Source: Bacteroidaceae bacterium
GTDB lineage: Bacteria; Bacteroidota; Bacteroidia; Bacteroidales; Bacteroidaceae
DNA: 15,261 nucleotides
Assembly (NCBI GenBank): GCA_017383665.1
Contig: JAFNWA010000079.1
Coordinates: 1 to 15,261, forward strand
Direction of reading: 5' to 3'
Positions 1-7,511 of this stretch are shown here, piece by piece. Each line of letters opens with the position of its first letter. The stretch's first letter is position 1. Below the pieces are notes generated by a model, which worked only from the letters and a program-made list of their open reading frames with translations, did not search any database and was not told the DNA's origin. Made by a program: the position numbers and the translations under genes.

Positions 1-1145
1 ATGTCCTTCGCCATAGAGTTGCTGGCACCAAGATCATTCTGTCCTGGGTCGAAACGCAAATAAGCTCCGTTTACCGGGTTATTTTTTGACTCTTCAAGTG
101 GTGCATAAGAGGTAAATGAATTTGTAAAATAACGGAGTCTGAAGATACTGTCATTTGCCCTGTAGAAAGCATTGTAGTCCTGCGAAAGCTTTACATCATA
201 CACAGGGATACAGAAACGGTCAAGCAAATGGCTGAAGATTCTGGTATCGGGATGCTTGCGCAACTCTTCGGCCATGTTAGAAGGTGGCAAGAGGAGTTCA
301 TCCATGCGATAGACATAACCGTTCTTGCAGGTAATGGTCAGTGTATCATCTGAGAATGAACCTGCATCCACATCGCTTGAAACAATTTTGCTGCCATATA
401 TGAGAGCGTCTCCGGAAACATAGGTCTTCTTAGCCTCTCCATTCTTTGTGAAAAGGAATTCAATATCCGAAGCCTTGATATCGTTCTTCTTCAAATATTC
501 ATTAAGGAACTGGACAAGCATAACCTCTGAACCATCCATGGCAAGGCGGAGCTTTTCGGTTCTATTCTTACCACGCAGAGCATCCCAATACTTGTTATAT
601 GTGGGCCAAGCATCGTGATGTGGGAAATCAACAACACCACCATTCAGCAAGGGGATGGTATCGACATCATTGGAAGACGAGGAGCGACGAAGACAAGAGC
701 CCTCATCTGTCTCAGCGACACCCATACTTGAAAGCATATCGAGCAACATTGCATTATCAAGCATTGAGCCGTAAAGAATCATCTTCATTTGAGCCTTATT
801 CATTTCTTGCACGCTTGTAACGCCCCAGACATTCCTTTCGCTTTTAAAGAATTCTTCAAACGCCTTGTCATCGGCAACAAAAAGAGTCTTGCTACCTGTG
901 TGTGCAAGCGATTCCTTTTCACCCAAACTGTCAATTATGGCAATAAAGTTTTCATAGGAATGGTTAGGCGTTCCCTTCTTGAGGAAATCATAGATATTTG
1001 GTCCCAACCATGAAGGATCACCGGGGTTATCGTAAGGATACTCATCTAACCAATCCTTACACGACTGCAAAGAGCCACCGACAAAAAGCACGAACATCGC
1101 CAAAAGCGAAGACATGCAAAATCTAGTTAAACGGCGCTTAAACAT
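1..1145 (-). CDS. FAS1 (fasciclin) domain lipoprotein, 3' end outside window
   Basis: Reading the minus strand from the ATG at 1145 gives an open frame of 381 codons that leaves the window without a stop, so the C-terminus is missing. The N-terminus is a lipoprotein signal: basic MFKRR, a hydrophobic stretch, then LQSC with Cys29 as the lipidation site. The next residues, KDWLDEYP, are acidic, as in Bacteroides lipoproteins sent to the cell surface. Residues about 62-141 resemble a FAS1 fold: TLFVADDKAFEEFF fits the H1 box (usually TLFAPTDxAF), and QMKMILYGSMLDNAML fits the helix leading to the H2 box. In this phylum such proteins usually sit beside SusC/SusD genes and probably help bind glycan or protein at the surface. 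I infer that those genes lie beyond the left edge. ATG 1145 is preferred over the internal ATG at 1115 because it supplies the basic n-region. The family call is fairly sure; the ligand is unknown. Confidence 0.85.
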   Translation of the reverse strand, partial: MFKRRLTRFCMSSLLAMFVLFVGGSLQSCKDWLDEYPYDNPGDPSWLGPNIYDFLKKGTPNHSYENFIAIIDSLGEKESLAHTGSKTLFVADDKAFEEFFKSERNVWGVTSVQEMNKAQMKMILYGSMLDNAMLLDMLSSMGVAETDEGSCLRRSSSSNDVDTIPLLNGGVVDFPHHDAWPTYNKYWDALRGKNRTEKLRLAMDGSEVMLVQFLNEYLKKNDIKASDIEFLFTKNGEAKKTYVSGDALIYGSKIVSSDVDAGSFSDDTLTITCKNGYVYRMDELLLPPSNMAEELRKHPDTRIFSHLLDRFCIPVYDVKLSQDYNAFYRANDSIFRLRYFTNSFTSYAPLEESKNNPVNGAYLRFDPGQNDLGASNSMAKD

Positions 1146-1225
1146 AAATGCAAAATTATTAATTATTATTTTTTTATTTTTTTAAACATTTCACGCTGAG
1201 GCACAATTACCCCATAGTTAGCATG

Positions 1226-1260
1226 CAAAAATAGGACTTTTAAATAAATATTCGCACAAA
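1226..1260 (-). promoter_or_regulatory. Bacteroidales-type promoter of the FAS1 lipoprotein gene
   Basis: On the minus strand, TATTTTTG at 1233-1226 is an exact match to the Bacteroidota -7 box TAnnTTTG. A TTTG at 1260-1257 can serve as the -33 box, although the 23-nt spacing is slightly longer than the usual 19-21. Transcription would start near 1219, leaving an AT-rich untranslated leader of about 75 nt with no Shine-Dalgarno sequence. Confidence 0.55.
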
Positions 1261-1308
1261 TACCTGTTTTTTTTTACAAGCAAGGCGTTTTTTTCACATT
1301 TGCGCAAT

Positions 1309-1348
1309 AAAAAATCCCGCTTTCCGACACAAGAATCGAAAAACGGGA
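1309..1348 (-). terminator. Intrinsic terminator ending the slyD-aroC-membrane protein-propeller unit
   Basis: On the minus strand, the arms at 1348-1344 (TCCCG) and 1319-1315 (CGGGA) close a hairpin that continues inward with AAA/TTT and CGA/TCG steps separated by two mismatches. A run of six T follows at 1314-1309. It lies about 45 nt past the stop codon at 1392 and about 50 nt before the FAS1 promoter, so it separates the two units. Confidence 0.7.
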
Positions 1349-1368
1349 GAAAAACCTGCTTTTTATCT

Positions 1369-1388
1369 TTTAACAAATGTTTGTTAAA
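1369..1388. repeat. AT-rich perfect inverted repeat after the propeller gene
   Basis: Nine-base arms (1369-1377 and 1380-1388) flank a two-base centre, giving TTTAACAAA-TG-TTTGTTAAA. It starts three bases past the TAG stop at 1392-1394 and precedes the terminator. As RNA it would form only a weak AU hairpin, so it may be an mRNA 3'-end element, a protein-binding palindrome or chance. Confidence 0.4.
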
Positions 1389-1391
1389 TAC

Positions 1392-2327
1392 CTACTTGAA
1401 ATTTGGAGAATATTTAACATTTACAGCATCGCCTTTTATAATTTCTACAAACTCATGAGGTGTTATCTCCACCGGCTCGACCATGAATTCAGGCACATTG
1501 TATGACCTGTCGAAGAAGTCATAATACTCGCTGTTTTTCTGTGGCAGCAGGAATGCCTTATCGCTGGTGCCATCATCATTCATGTGAGCCATATACAGAC
1601 GGCTGTAGTTGGTATCGTCACGGCGGCTGGCAAAGAGTATCCATTTGCCGGTGCTGCTCCATGAGTGATAACTCTCTGGGTGTTCGGAATTTGCAGCGTC
1701 AAGAGGCCAGTACTTCCCGGTTGCAAGCTCCATTACATAGAGGTCGGCATCCTTGTGCCAGATGTGAAAACAGCCATATTCCGCTAACGCAAAAAGCAGG
1801 TAGCGTCCACATGGCGAAACGCGTGGAAATGTAGCACTCTTAAGAAGCGTAGATGCCGCAAACACGGTATCGACAGCGCCGAACTCACCTGTCTCGGGAT
1901 TCCAGGCACGGCGCAGGATATCATATTTTACATCCTTGTAATTGCGTATCATATTCTCGACATGCGGTATGTCATCGCGCTTGGGGAAATAGGCCGAACA
2001 GTAGTAGAGCATCTTGCCATCGGGCGACCACGCCGGGAATACTTCAAGAGAATTGGGATCGTTGGCAACATGTGTCACAACCTCCCTTACCGGGTCATAT
2101 ATAATCACATCACTCGCCTGGTCCTGAACCTCCACCTTATTAGGATTCTTGGTGTGGAATATCTGTCCGGTATTGTTTACAGAATAGGCTACCACATCAT
2201 ATTTGGGATTGAAGAAGGGATAGACACCTGCAGAAATCGTAGAATCTGTTTTCAGGTTTACCTTTTTCATCTTTCCGTTATGCACAAAAACTGTTCCGCC
2301 CAGATACTGACGCACATGGAACTGCAT
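1392..2327 (-). CDS. TolB/PD40-like beta-propeller, downstream fragment
   Basis: This fragment of 311 residues from ATG 2327 has no signal peptide of its own. It contains at least four PD40/WD40-like blades: YPFFNPKYDVVAYS (37-50), FPAWSPDGKMLYYCS (97-111), FPRVSPCGRYLLFA (167-180) and YHSWSSTGKWILFASRRDD (220-238). These match the 'WSPDGKxLxF' repeat of TolB-type propellers, which act in the periplasm or on the outer membrane as protein- or ligand-binding platforms. Because the export signal lies in the upstream fragment, a product started at ATG 2327 would stay in the cytoplasm and probably be useless. Met2327 is simply an internal methionine (…KTDNMQFHVRQ…) of the ancestral protein. The gene ends with TAG at 1394-1392. 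Confidence 0.7.
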   Translation of the reverse strand: MQFHVRQYLGGTVFVHNGKMKKVNLKTDSTISAGVYPFFNPKYDVVAYSVNNTGQIFHTKNPNKVEVQDQASDVIIYDPVREVVTHVANDPNSLEVFPAWSPDGKMLYYCSAYFPKRDDIPHVENMIRNYKDVKYDILRRAWNPETGEFGAVDTVFAASTLLKSATFPRVSPCGRYLLFALAEYGCFHIWHKDADLYVMELATGKYWPLDAANSEHPESYHSWSSTGKWILFASRRDDTNYSRLYMAHMNDDGTSDKAFLLPQKNSEYYDFFDRSYNVPEFMVEPVEITPHEFVEIIKGDAVNVKYSPNFK

Positions 2328-2348
2328 ATTGTCGGTCTTGTAGTTCTT

Positions 2349-2918
2349 TTAGGCATGGCAGTTTATACATTGCCCATCGGGTTCGGAAGAGACCAATTTA
2401 TTACTGTATATAACACTCTCATCGTAATTTGACAGATTACGCTGAGATATCGTCAGTTTCTCATACGCAACATATGAAGGAGGTATCAACCTGTATGAGA
2501 TATAAGGGTCTATCGTATCACCCGACACAGATATCGAGAACGGCTCATAGCCCTTCCATCCGCCTTCGCTACTTGCATATACCTCCACTTTCATAGAGTC
2601 TCCCACAGCCTGTGACAACAGCGCATTCCAATCATCCATAGAAGGGGCCACCTCTTTGCCGCCATACACGACAACCTTGTCTCCGGCAGTAATACGGGTG
2701 ACGGCATCGGAGCATGGTTCCTCAATTCTGAATGTCAACGGCGCTATATTACATGGAACTGTCACTCCGATGTAATCGGGGTAAATAGCCGGTATTGCAG
2801 CAACCGGTTCATACTTTTCGGGGACCGAAGGGGTCTTTTCGGAGCAAGCCACACAGGCAAGCACACCAAAAATAAAGATATATTTATAGATATTTTTCAT
2901 CATGGAATGTTTTTTCAT
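2349..2918 (-). CDS. Lipoprotein N-terminal fragment ending in a CXXCH motif
   Basis: This fragment of 189 residues starts three bases after the stop of the upstream membrane-protein gene, which implies translational coupling. The N-terminus is a lipoprotein signal with two candidate lipidation cysteines, Cys22 (VLAC) and Cys25 (CVAC). Met7 is a possible alternative start. Residues about 35-175 look like a beta-rich domain (YPDYIGVTVPCNIAPLTFRI and onward). The chain ends with CINCHA, a cytochrome c-type CXXCH motif at 184-188, followed at once by TAA. In the intact family this motif precedes the propeller. A heme can attach to a single CXXCH, but I see no distal methionine or cytochrome fold, so heme binding is unproven. 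The fragment could still be exported and lipidated, as a truncated protein. Confidence 0.7.
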   Translation of the reverse strand: MKKHSMMKNIYKYIFIFGVLACVACSEKTPSVPEKYEPVAAIPAIYPDYIGVTVPCNIAPLTFRIEEPCSDAVTRITAGDKVVVYGGKEVAPSMDDWNALLSQAVGDSMKVEVYASSEGGWKGYEPFSISVSGDTIDPYISYRLIPPSYVAYEKLTISQRNLSNYDESVIYSNKLVSSEPDGQCINCHA

Positions 2919-2921
2919 CTC

Positions 2922-5630
2922 TTAATTGGTCTTTATATTACGGACAAAGAAATAGAAGTAGAAATAGGTATCACCGAAATCGTCCTTGAAATAAGGAGCC
3001 ATTTCCAATTCGCTCTTGCCTTTATGCTTTGAAACAAGCGCCATAAAAGATTTCATCTTTGCTTCGGTATTCTTTGACACAAACCTGTCAATGAAAGCCT
3101 GAGGCACCTGCACGGTCTTGCCTTTGTCAAGGTTCAGGAATAGCAGCACTGCCTCTTGATAGTGTTTGGGCAGTCTATTCACCTTTAGTTCATTGACATA
3201 ATAATTAAGGAAAAACCAGAATGTACGGGAATCCTTGCGAGTGAGCGACGATGCCAAAGACGCCTCTACATAAAGACGAGACATTTTCCCATTGGCCGGG
3301 GTATTGGAGAGGTTCTTTGTCAAATAAGCCTCTACATACGACTCGTCAACATCGAGTGCATCGTCATAGCAAGCCATTGCCAACGGCATCTCAAATGCTT
3401 TGTTCTTATCTATCAGTTTGGGGTTGTGTATATGCTTCTCCATCTCGCTTGCCCAATCGGCATAGTACTTGGTACGCTTGAGTATCTTTATGTATCTCTC
3501 GGCAAGTCTATACTCGCCCGAGAGCAGCATTGAACGCACTGCGTGCTTGAGATACTCAATCCTCCAACCATACTCCACGGCATCCTCCACACACCAGCGG
3601 TAGCAGAAATTCAATTTGCCATATTGGAAGTATGCCATCTTGCCGCCGGTTTGAGCCAGTCGCACAGGCATCGGAGCCTCAATATCGGCACTACCCTCGG
3701 GGTAGGCAAAGAGTTCTTTTCCCGAACGGCCAAGTTTCAGCAAAGCTATATTCTTGTTCATAACAACCTGGCGAGTAGGTGTGTCAGCCTCCTTTGCAAG
3801 CCGGGCAACACGCTCCCAATCTTCTTCCCACATGGCTTTGTTCTGTTCATTTTCCAAACGGAAATTCTCATTCTTATACCAGAAGATATATGAAAACGCG
3901 ACAAGATACAGTGCCAAAAAGCCACATATCAGATGCAACGCCCAGTTCTCTTTCACCTGAAATTCCATTATTCGCTGTGGAACAGCCGGAATGAGAGCCA
4001 GAATCAAGAACGCCGCCAGCAACACCCAATAAGGAATCCAATATGTATTCACATCAAACCACATGGACCTCTCTGTCATTGCCAACGGGAATGGGGATGG
4101 GGTGAAACCGACCTCTTCTATTCGTAACGCCGATGTGTGGTGTTCATTAAGTAGTGCTCTCCCGGAACCATTCAAAACACCATCATCCACACCAACGACA
4201 AAGAGTTGCTGCAGATTATTGTCAAGAACAATCAAATTGACAATTCCAAAGAGTTCCGAGCCATCTTTTACCGACACACCCTCCTTCTTCATTTTCACCA
4301 CAGCACAACGGGTGTTTCCTTCACTTTTTGAAGTTGCCAGCCCCACCGAGTAGCGTGCGCCGGCTGGTAGTGAATCCACATTCCAAACCAGATATTTGCC
4401 ATCATCGGTCCTGAACGCGGCAAGTTCTGACACTTTGCCGTCCGGTTCACAGATAAAATGTCCTGTTTGTGGTATCTCTCCGCTTTTTGTCACAAATGAG
4501 ATTCCGTGATCATCTCTATTGAGATAGTACTCCCGGCCACCCTTGCCAATAAAGGTAAATGTATAGGTCTTGCCTGCCACCGGCTTGTTTATATTCTCAT
4601 TAGCATACAATTCACTCTTGGCAGTAGCTATGGATTTTTGGGAAAAACTTGCATCGACATTCATTTTATACTTTGTCAGTTCCTTGTCAACAGGATAACC
4701 GACACGACCATTCATACCACTTACAAGTGAGACCGCCTTCACCTTTTCATCATGACCGGGAACATGTTCACTTTTCCATTGCGAGGCAGGAAGACCCCTG
4801 GTGAGCATTTCGTCACGAGGAACCGTCGTATATTCCGTATAATATTTGCCGGGCACATAATATAAAAGCACCAACGACACAGCAAGAGTTACAGATGAAA
4901 TGACAACCCTTTGCCATTTACGGTTGCGACCTATTTCCAAAGAAAGCGAGTGGACTGCCATTATTACGCCCGAAACGATTGCGTATATACCCAAGTAGGG
5001 ATAAACAAAATAGATCCAGGCCGCAACAAGCAACGGTTTCAGATAGATATGTGATTTCTTGACTACCCAAGTCGCCAACAATGATGCGACGACACCCACC
5101 AGTGCGACATAGTAATAGCCCGGAACCTTAATGTAGAAAATCCAATAACCAAGTTGTGTGTTAGATGCGAGCAGGGCTACGACTGGCACCATTGCCAATA
5201 GCCTGTACCTCTGTGAAATATCAAAGACCTTATATGTAAGCCAATAAACAGAAACAAGGAGTGCAACATATATCGTCGCTCCCACTCCTGGGTTATAGAA
5301 GAACTGCACAAGATAGCATGAAATATATGACAGCAGACCGGCCGGCGCAGACATCATCTCCTCATAATAAAGGTCATCGTACAAGAAGAGTGACAATTCA
5401 TTGACACGGAACAGAAGCCCCTCCTCATAGAATGCAAGCAATGCCCAAACTACGGCAAAAAACATTATGGGGAAAGCGTTCTTCATGATTGACGCTGGTA
5501 ACCCATTTACCATTCTACAGAGTTTTTCATAAATGGCAGAACCGTTCTTTTTGAGAATAGGAACCCGTGAAAACCATTTTGGTTCCGGCTTTTGCGTTGT
5601 CTGTTTATGATGGTAGTTTTTGTCTTTCAT
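2922..5630 (-). CDS. Polytopic inner-membrane protein with extracytoplasmic beta-rich insert and C-terminal helical repeats (DUF6057-like)
   Basis: This protein has 902 residues. About six to eight hydrophobic segments lie at residues 50-68, 97-132, 143-166, 170-190, 197-226 and 241-259. A polar, beta-rich block follows at about 270-525, then two more membrane segments at about 530-550 and 563-584. Residues 595-895 are hydrophilic and helical and resemble TPR-like repeats (for example HAVRSMLLSGEYRLAERYIK). I recall Bacteroidota families of this architecture filed as DUF6057, next to TolB/CXXCH lipoproteins as here, but I cannot confirm the assignment. The block at 350-440 (GKTYTFTFIGKGGREYYL, then GKYLVWNVDSLPAGARYSVG) resembles secreted beta-sandwich or trefoil modules and may be an insertion. 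It lies 17 nt after aroC and 3 nt before the lipoprotein gene, so it is probably co-expressed with both. Function unknown; an envelope complex with the downstream lipoprotein is my inference. Confidence 0.85.
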   Translation of the reverse strand: MKDKNYHHKQTTQKPEPKWFSRVPILKKNGSAIYEKLCRMVNGLPASIMKNAFPIMFFAVVWALLAFYEEGLLFRVNELSLFLYDDLYYEEMMSAPAGLLSYISCYLVQFFYNPGVGATIYVALLVSVYWLTYKVFDISQRYRLLAMVPVVALLASNTQLGYWIFYIKVPGYYYVALVGVVASLLATWVVKKSHIYLKPLLVAAWIYFVYPYLGIYAIVSGVIMAVHSLSLEIGRNRKWQRVVISSVTLAVSLVLLYYVPGKYYTEYTTVPRDEMLTRGLPASQWKSEHVPGHDEKVKAVSLVSGMNGRVGYPVDKELTKYKMNVDASFSQKSIATAKSELYANENINKPVAGKTYTFTFIGKGGREYYLNRDDHGISFVTKSGEIPQTGHFICEPDGKVSELAAFRTDDGKYLVWNVDSLPAGARYSVGLATSKSEGNTRCAVVKMKKEGVSVKDGSELFGIVNLIVLDNNLQQLFVVGVDDGVLNGSGRALLNEHHTSALRIEEVGFTPSPFPLAMTERSMWFDVNTYWIPYWVLLAAFLILALIPAVPQRIMEFQVKENWALHLICGFLALYLVAFSYIFWYKNENFRLENEQNKAMWEEDWERVARLAKEADTPTRQVVMNKNIALLKLGRSGKELFAYPEGSADIEAPMPVRLAQTGGKMAYFQYGKLNFCYRWCVEDAVEYGWRIEYLKHAVRSMLLSGEYRLAERYIKILKRTKYYADWASEMEKHIHNPKLIDKNKAFEMPLAMACYDDALDVDESYVEAYLTKNLSNTPANGKMSRLYVEASLASSLTRKDSRTFWFFLNYYVNELKVNRLPKHYQEAVLLFLNLDKGKTVQVPQAFIDRFVSKNTEAKMKSFMALVSKHKGKSELEMAPYFKDDFGDTYFYFYFFVRNIKTN

Positions 5631-5647
5631 ATAAATGTGTGTTTATT

Positions 5648-6730
5648 TCATGAGAAAAGGTTTCGCCCGGCCCTGTTGAGCAGATAGTGGTCGAGCACCA
5701 CCAATGCAGCCATGGCCTCAACAACCGGCACTGCACGAGGAACGACACAAGGGTCATGACGACCACGCGAAAGGAGTGTCGTCTCTGTTCCATCCTTTGT
5801 TACTGTCGGTTGCTCCATAAGCAGCGTTGCCACAGGCTTGAATGCGACCCTGAAATAGATATCGTTTCCGTTAGAGATACCGGCCTGAATGCCACCGCTG
5901 TTGTTCGTACGGGTTGCAATCCTCCCCCCTTCGTTGTAGAATGTATCATTCTGCTGCGAACCGCGGCCTGTAGATGCAGCAAAGCCATTGCCGTAATCGA
6001 AACCCTTTGCAGCATTTATGGAAAGCATTGCAGCTGCAAGCGAAGCCGAAAGTTTGTCATAAAGCGGCTCACCCAGACCGACGGGAGCTCCTTTGACGAC
6101 ACAGGTCACGACACCTCCGACAGTGTCACCGGCACGCTTCACATCCTTTATCAAGGACTCCATTGCCGCCGCCGCAGCCGCATCGGGGCAGCGCACGGCA
6201 TTACTCTCGGCCAGTGAAAGGTCGTATGCAGAATAACCCTCGGCAAGCGAAATCTCGCCCACACGGGAAGTATATGCCACAACCGAAATCCCCAACTGTT
6301 TCAGTACCAGTTTTGCCAAAGCACCGGCACACACCCTCACAGCTGTTTCGCGTGCAGAGGAGCGGCCACCGCCACGGTGGTCGCGAATACCGTACTTGCA
6401 GTCATAGACATAGTCGGCATGCGATGGACGGAAAGTGTCGCGCAGATTGTCGTAATCACCGCTACGGTTATTATTGTTCATGATAGTAAAAGCAATAGGA
6501 GTGCCTGTTGAACGACCCTCGAAAATACCCGAAAGGAACTGCACCTCATCGGCCTCGTTACGCGAAGTGGTAATTGCACTCTGCCCCGGACGGCGACGCG
6601 CCATCTCACTGCGTATGAAATCTTCATCAATGGCCACACCGGCGGGATAGCCGTCGAGCACACCACCGATTGCCACACCGTGCGACTCGCCGAAAGTGGT
6701 GAGACGCAAAAGTTTGCCAATACTATTCAT
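5648..6730 (-). CDS. aroC: Chorismate synthase
   Basis: The enzyme converts 5-enolpyruvylshikimate-3-phosphate to chorismate, the last step of the shikimate pathway, using reduced FMN in the cytoplasm. The three family signatures are present: TFGESHG near the N-terminus with the conserved histidine; YGIRDHRGGGRSSARET in the middle, with the second conserved histidine and the FMN/phosphate-binding arginines; and RGRHDPCVVPRAVPVVEAMA near the C-terminus. I place the start at ATG 6730 (MNSIGKLLRL), giving 360 residues, the usual length. The frame extends upstream to ATG 6757, but that start would overlap the end of the preceding gene and add nine residues unlike the family. With ATG 6730 the gap to the upstream stop is 14 nt. 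The gene appears intact and of normal composition. Confidence 0.97.
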   Translation of the reverse strand: MNSIGKLLRLTTFGESHGVAIGGVLDGYPAGVAIDEDFIRSEMARRRPGQSAITTSRNEADEVQFLSGIFEGRSTGTPIAFTIMNNNNRSGDYDNLRDTFRPSHADYVYDCKYGIRDHRGGGRSSARETAVRVCAGALAKLVLKQLGISVVAYTSRVGEISLAEGYSAYDLSLAESNAVRCPDAAAAAAMESLIKDVKRAGDTVGGVVTCVVKGAPVGLGEPLYDKLSASLAAAMLSINAAKGFDYGNGFAASTGRGSQQNDTFYNEGGRIATRTNNSGGIQAGISNGNDIYFRVAFKPVATLLMEQPTVTKDGTETTLLSRGRHDPCVVPRAVPVVEAMAALVVLDHYLLNRAGRNLFS

Positions 6731-6744
6731 AATTTGCCTATCTA

Positions 6745-7323
6745 TTAGTGACAGCAACCGCCTTCACAGCCACCGTCGCCACCACAACTACCGCCGTTGC
6801 AACCGCTGCAACCGCCGCCACAACTACAAGAAGCCTTCAAGGAATCATAAAACTTTTTCAACTCAGACTCCTTTGCAGGGCGTGCCTCGACAACGCTGCC
6901 CACAAACTGCAAATCGCAACCTGCAAGAGGATGGTTAAAATCCATTACAACCTTCAATGGAGTAACCTCCTTGACTGTACCCAGGATGGGAGAACCGTCG
7001 GCACGCAACATCTCAACCACATTGCCTGCATAGATGTGAGCAGAATCGAACTTTCCGTCAATTGTAAACACCTCACGGTCAAAATCCTGTACATGATCGG
7101 GGTCGTACTCGCCGTATGCATCGGCAAACGGGATTGTAAAATCGAACTCATCGCCCTTTTTCAGGTTCTTGAGGTTCTCCTCAAAAGCATCGAGTGTATA
7201 GCCAACGCCTGTCAAGAAGGCAAAAGGCTGCTCACGGGTTGTCTTTTCCACCTCTTCACACTCACCGTTACGGTGTGACAAAAGAGTGTATGCCACACGC
7301 AGATATTTGTTTTCGTTTTCCAT
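6745..7323 (-). CDS. slyD: SlyD-like FKBP-type peptidyl-prolyl isomerase with Cys/Gly-rich tail
   Basis: This cytoplasmic prolyl cis-trans isomerase and chaperone has 192 residues. It follows the SlyD layout: a short FKBP strand (YLRVAYTLLSHRNGE), the FKBP core (FAFLTGVGYTLDAFEENL), the 'GDEFDFTIPFADAYGEYD' segment that matches SlyD closely, then the insert-in-flap chaperone domain and return strand. The last 27 residues hold eight cysteines in glycine (CSCGGGCSGC… ending EGGCCH), equivalent to the metal-binding tail of SlyD, which is His-rich in E. coli but nearly all Cys here. Such tails bind nickel, zinc or other soft metals; which one cannot be told. It is the first gene of the minus-strand unit, read from the promoter at 7358-7390. 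The symbol is by family resemblance, not proven orthology. Confidence 0.93.
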   Translation of the reverse strand: MENENKYLRVAYTLLSHRNGECEEVEKTTREQPFAFLTGVGYTLDAFEENLKNLKKGDEFDFTIPFADAYGEYDPDHVQDFDREVFTIDGKFDSAHIYAGNVVEMLRADGSPILGTVKEVTPLKVVMDFNHPLAGCDLQFVGSVVEARPAKESELKKFYDSLKASCSCGGGCSGCNGGSCGGDGGCEGGCCH

Positions 7324-7357
7324 TGTTTATAGTGTTTTAATAATTTGCCAATTTGTG

Positions 7358-7390
7358 CAAAGATATACAAATTGTAGCCAAAAAGGCAAT
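7358..7390 (-). promoter_or_regulatory. Promoter of the slyD-aroC unit
   Basis: On the minus strand, TATCTTTG at 7365-7358 exactly fits the Bacteroidota -7 box TAnnTTTG. ATTG at 7390-7387 is a near match to the -33 TTTG at a 21-nt spacing. Transcription would start near 7351, about 28 nt before the start codon, with an AT-rich leader. Confidence 0.7.
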
Positions 7391-7480
7391 GTCGGGAAGA
7401 AAAAATAGAAAAATCACACATTATAAATAAATATGATGCATTATTGGCACAAAAAGCACATGGTTTTTAAATCCTTTTGT

Positions 7481-7488
7481 TATCTTCG
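7481..7488 (+). promoter_or_regulatory. Probable -7 box of the mannoside operon
   Basis: TATCTTCG at 7481-7488 is one base away from TAnnTTTG and lies 23 nt before the GH5 start codon, so the leader would be under 20 nt. I see no convincing -33 TTTG at 19-21 nt upstream, which suggests a weak or activator-dependent promoter. The 188-bp divergent region 7324-7511 otherwise holds only the slyD promoter. Confidence 0.5.
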
Positions 7489-7511
7489 CAGAGATATATA
7501 CACAACACAGA

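Larger units (their letters stand above)
1392..2918 (-). pseudogene. CXXCH + TolB-like propeller lipoprotein gene interrupted by an in-frame TAA
   Basis: Two open frames, 2918-2349 and 2327-1392, are in the same phase. The only break is TAA at 2351-2349, and the seven codons between the frames read KNYKTDN. The joined product would be about 508 residues: lipoprotein signal, N-terminal beta domain, CINCH motif, then a propeller. From memory of the family, Bacteroidales homologues are single proteins of about 500 residues in which CxxCH runs straight into an [FY]KNY-type sequence, so the TAA sits where an aromatic codon is expected. One base change (TAT or TAC to TAA) would explain it. No frameshift is needed, and the sequence after the stop keeps its codon structure and propeller repeats, so the mutation is recent or the stop is tolerated. 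Alternatives are a sequencing error, readthrough, or reinitiation at ATG 2327. Confidence 0.75.

Noticed and set aside
2349..2351. Programmed recoding of the internal stop, such as selenocysteine or pyrrolysine
   Set aside because: The codon is TAA, not TGA or TAG, and no recoding hairpin is obvious after it; nonsense mutation or sequencing error is simpler.
5687..6217. Plus-strand open frame of 176 codons opposite aroC
   Set aside because: aroC is certain on the other strand and the translation is low in hydrophobic core residues and matches nothing known.
6731..6757. Upstream start of chorismate synthase at 6757
   Set aside because: It overlaps the end of the slyD-like gene and adds residues that do not resemble the family N-terminus; ATG 6730 gives the standard length.
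7324..7511. Operator or riboswitch in the divergent region between the slyD-like and GH5 genes
   Set aside because: Apart from the two promoter boxes I found no inverted repeat or structured leader long enough to support one.
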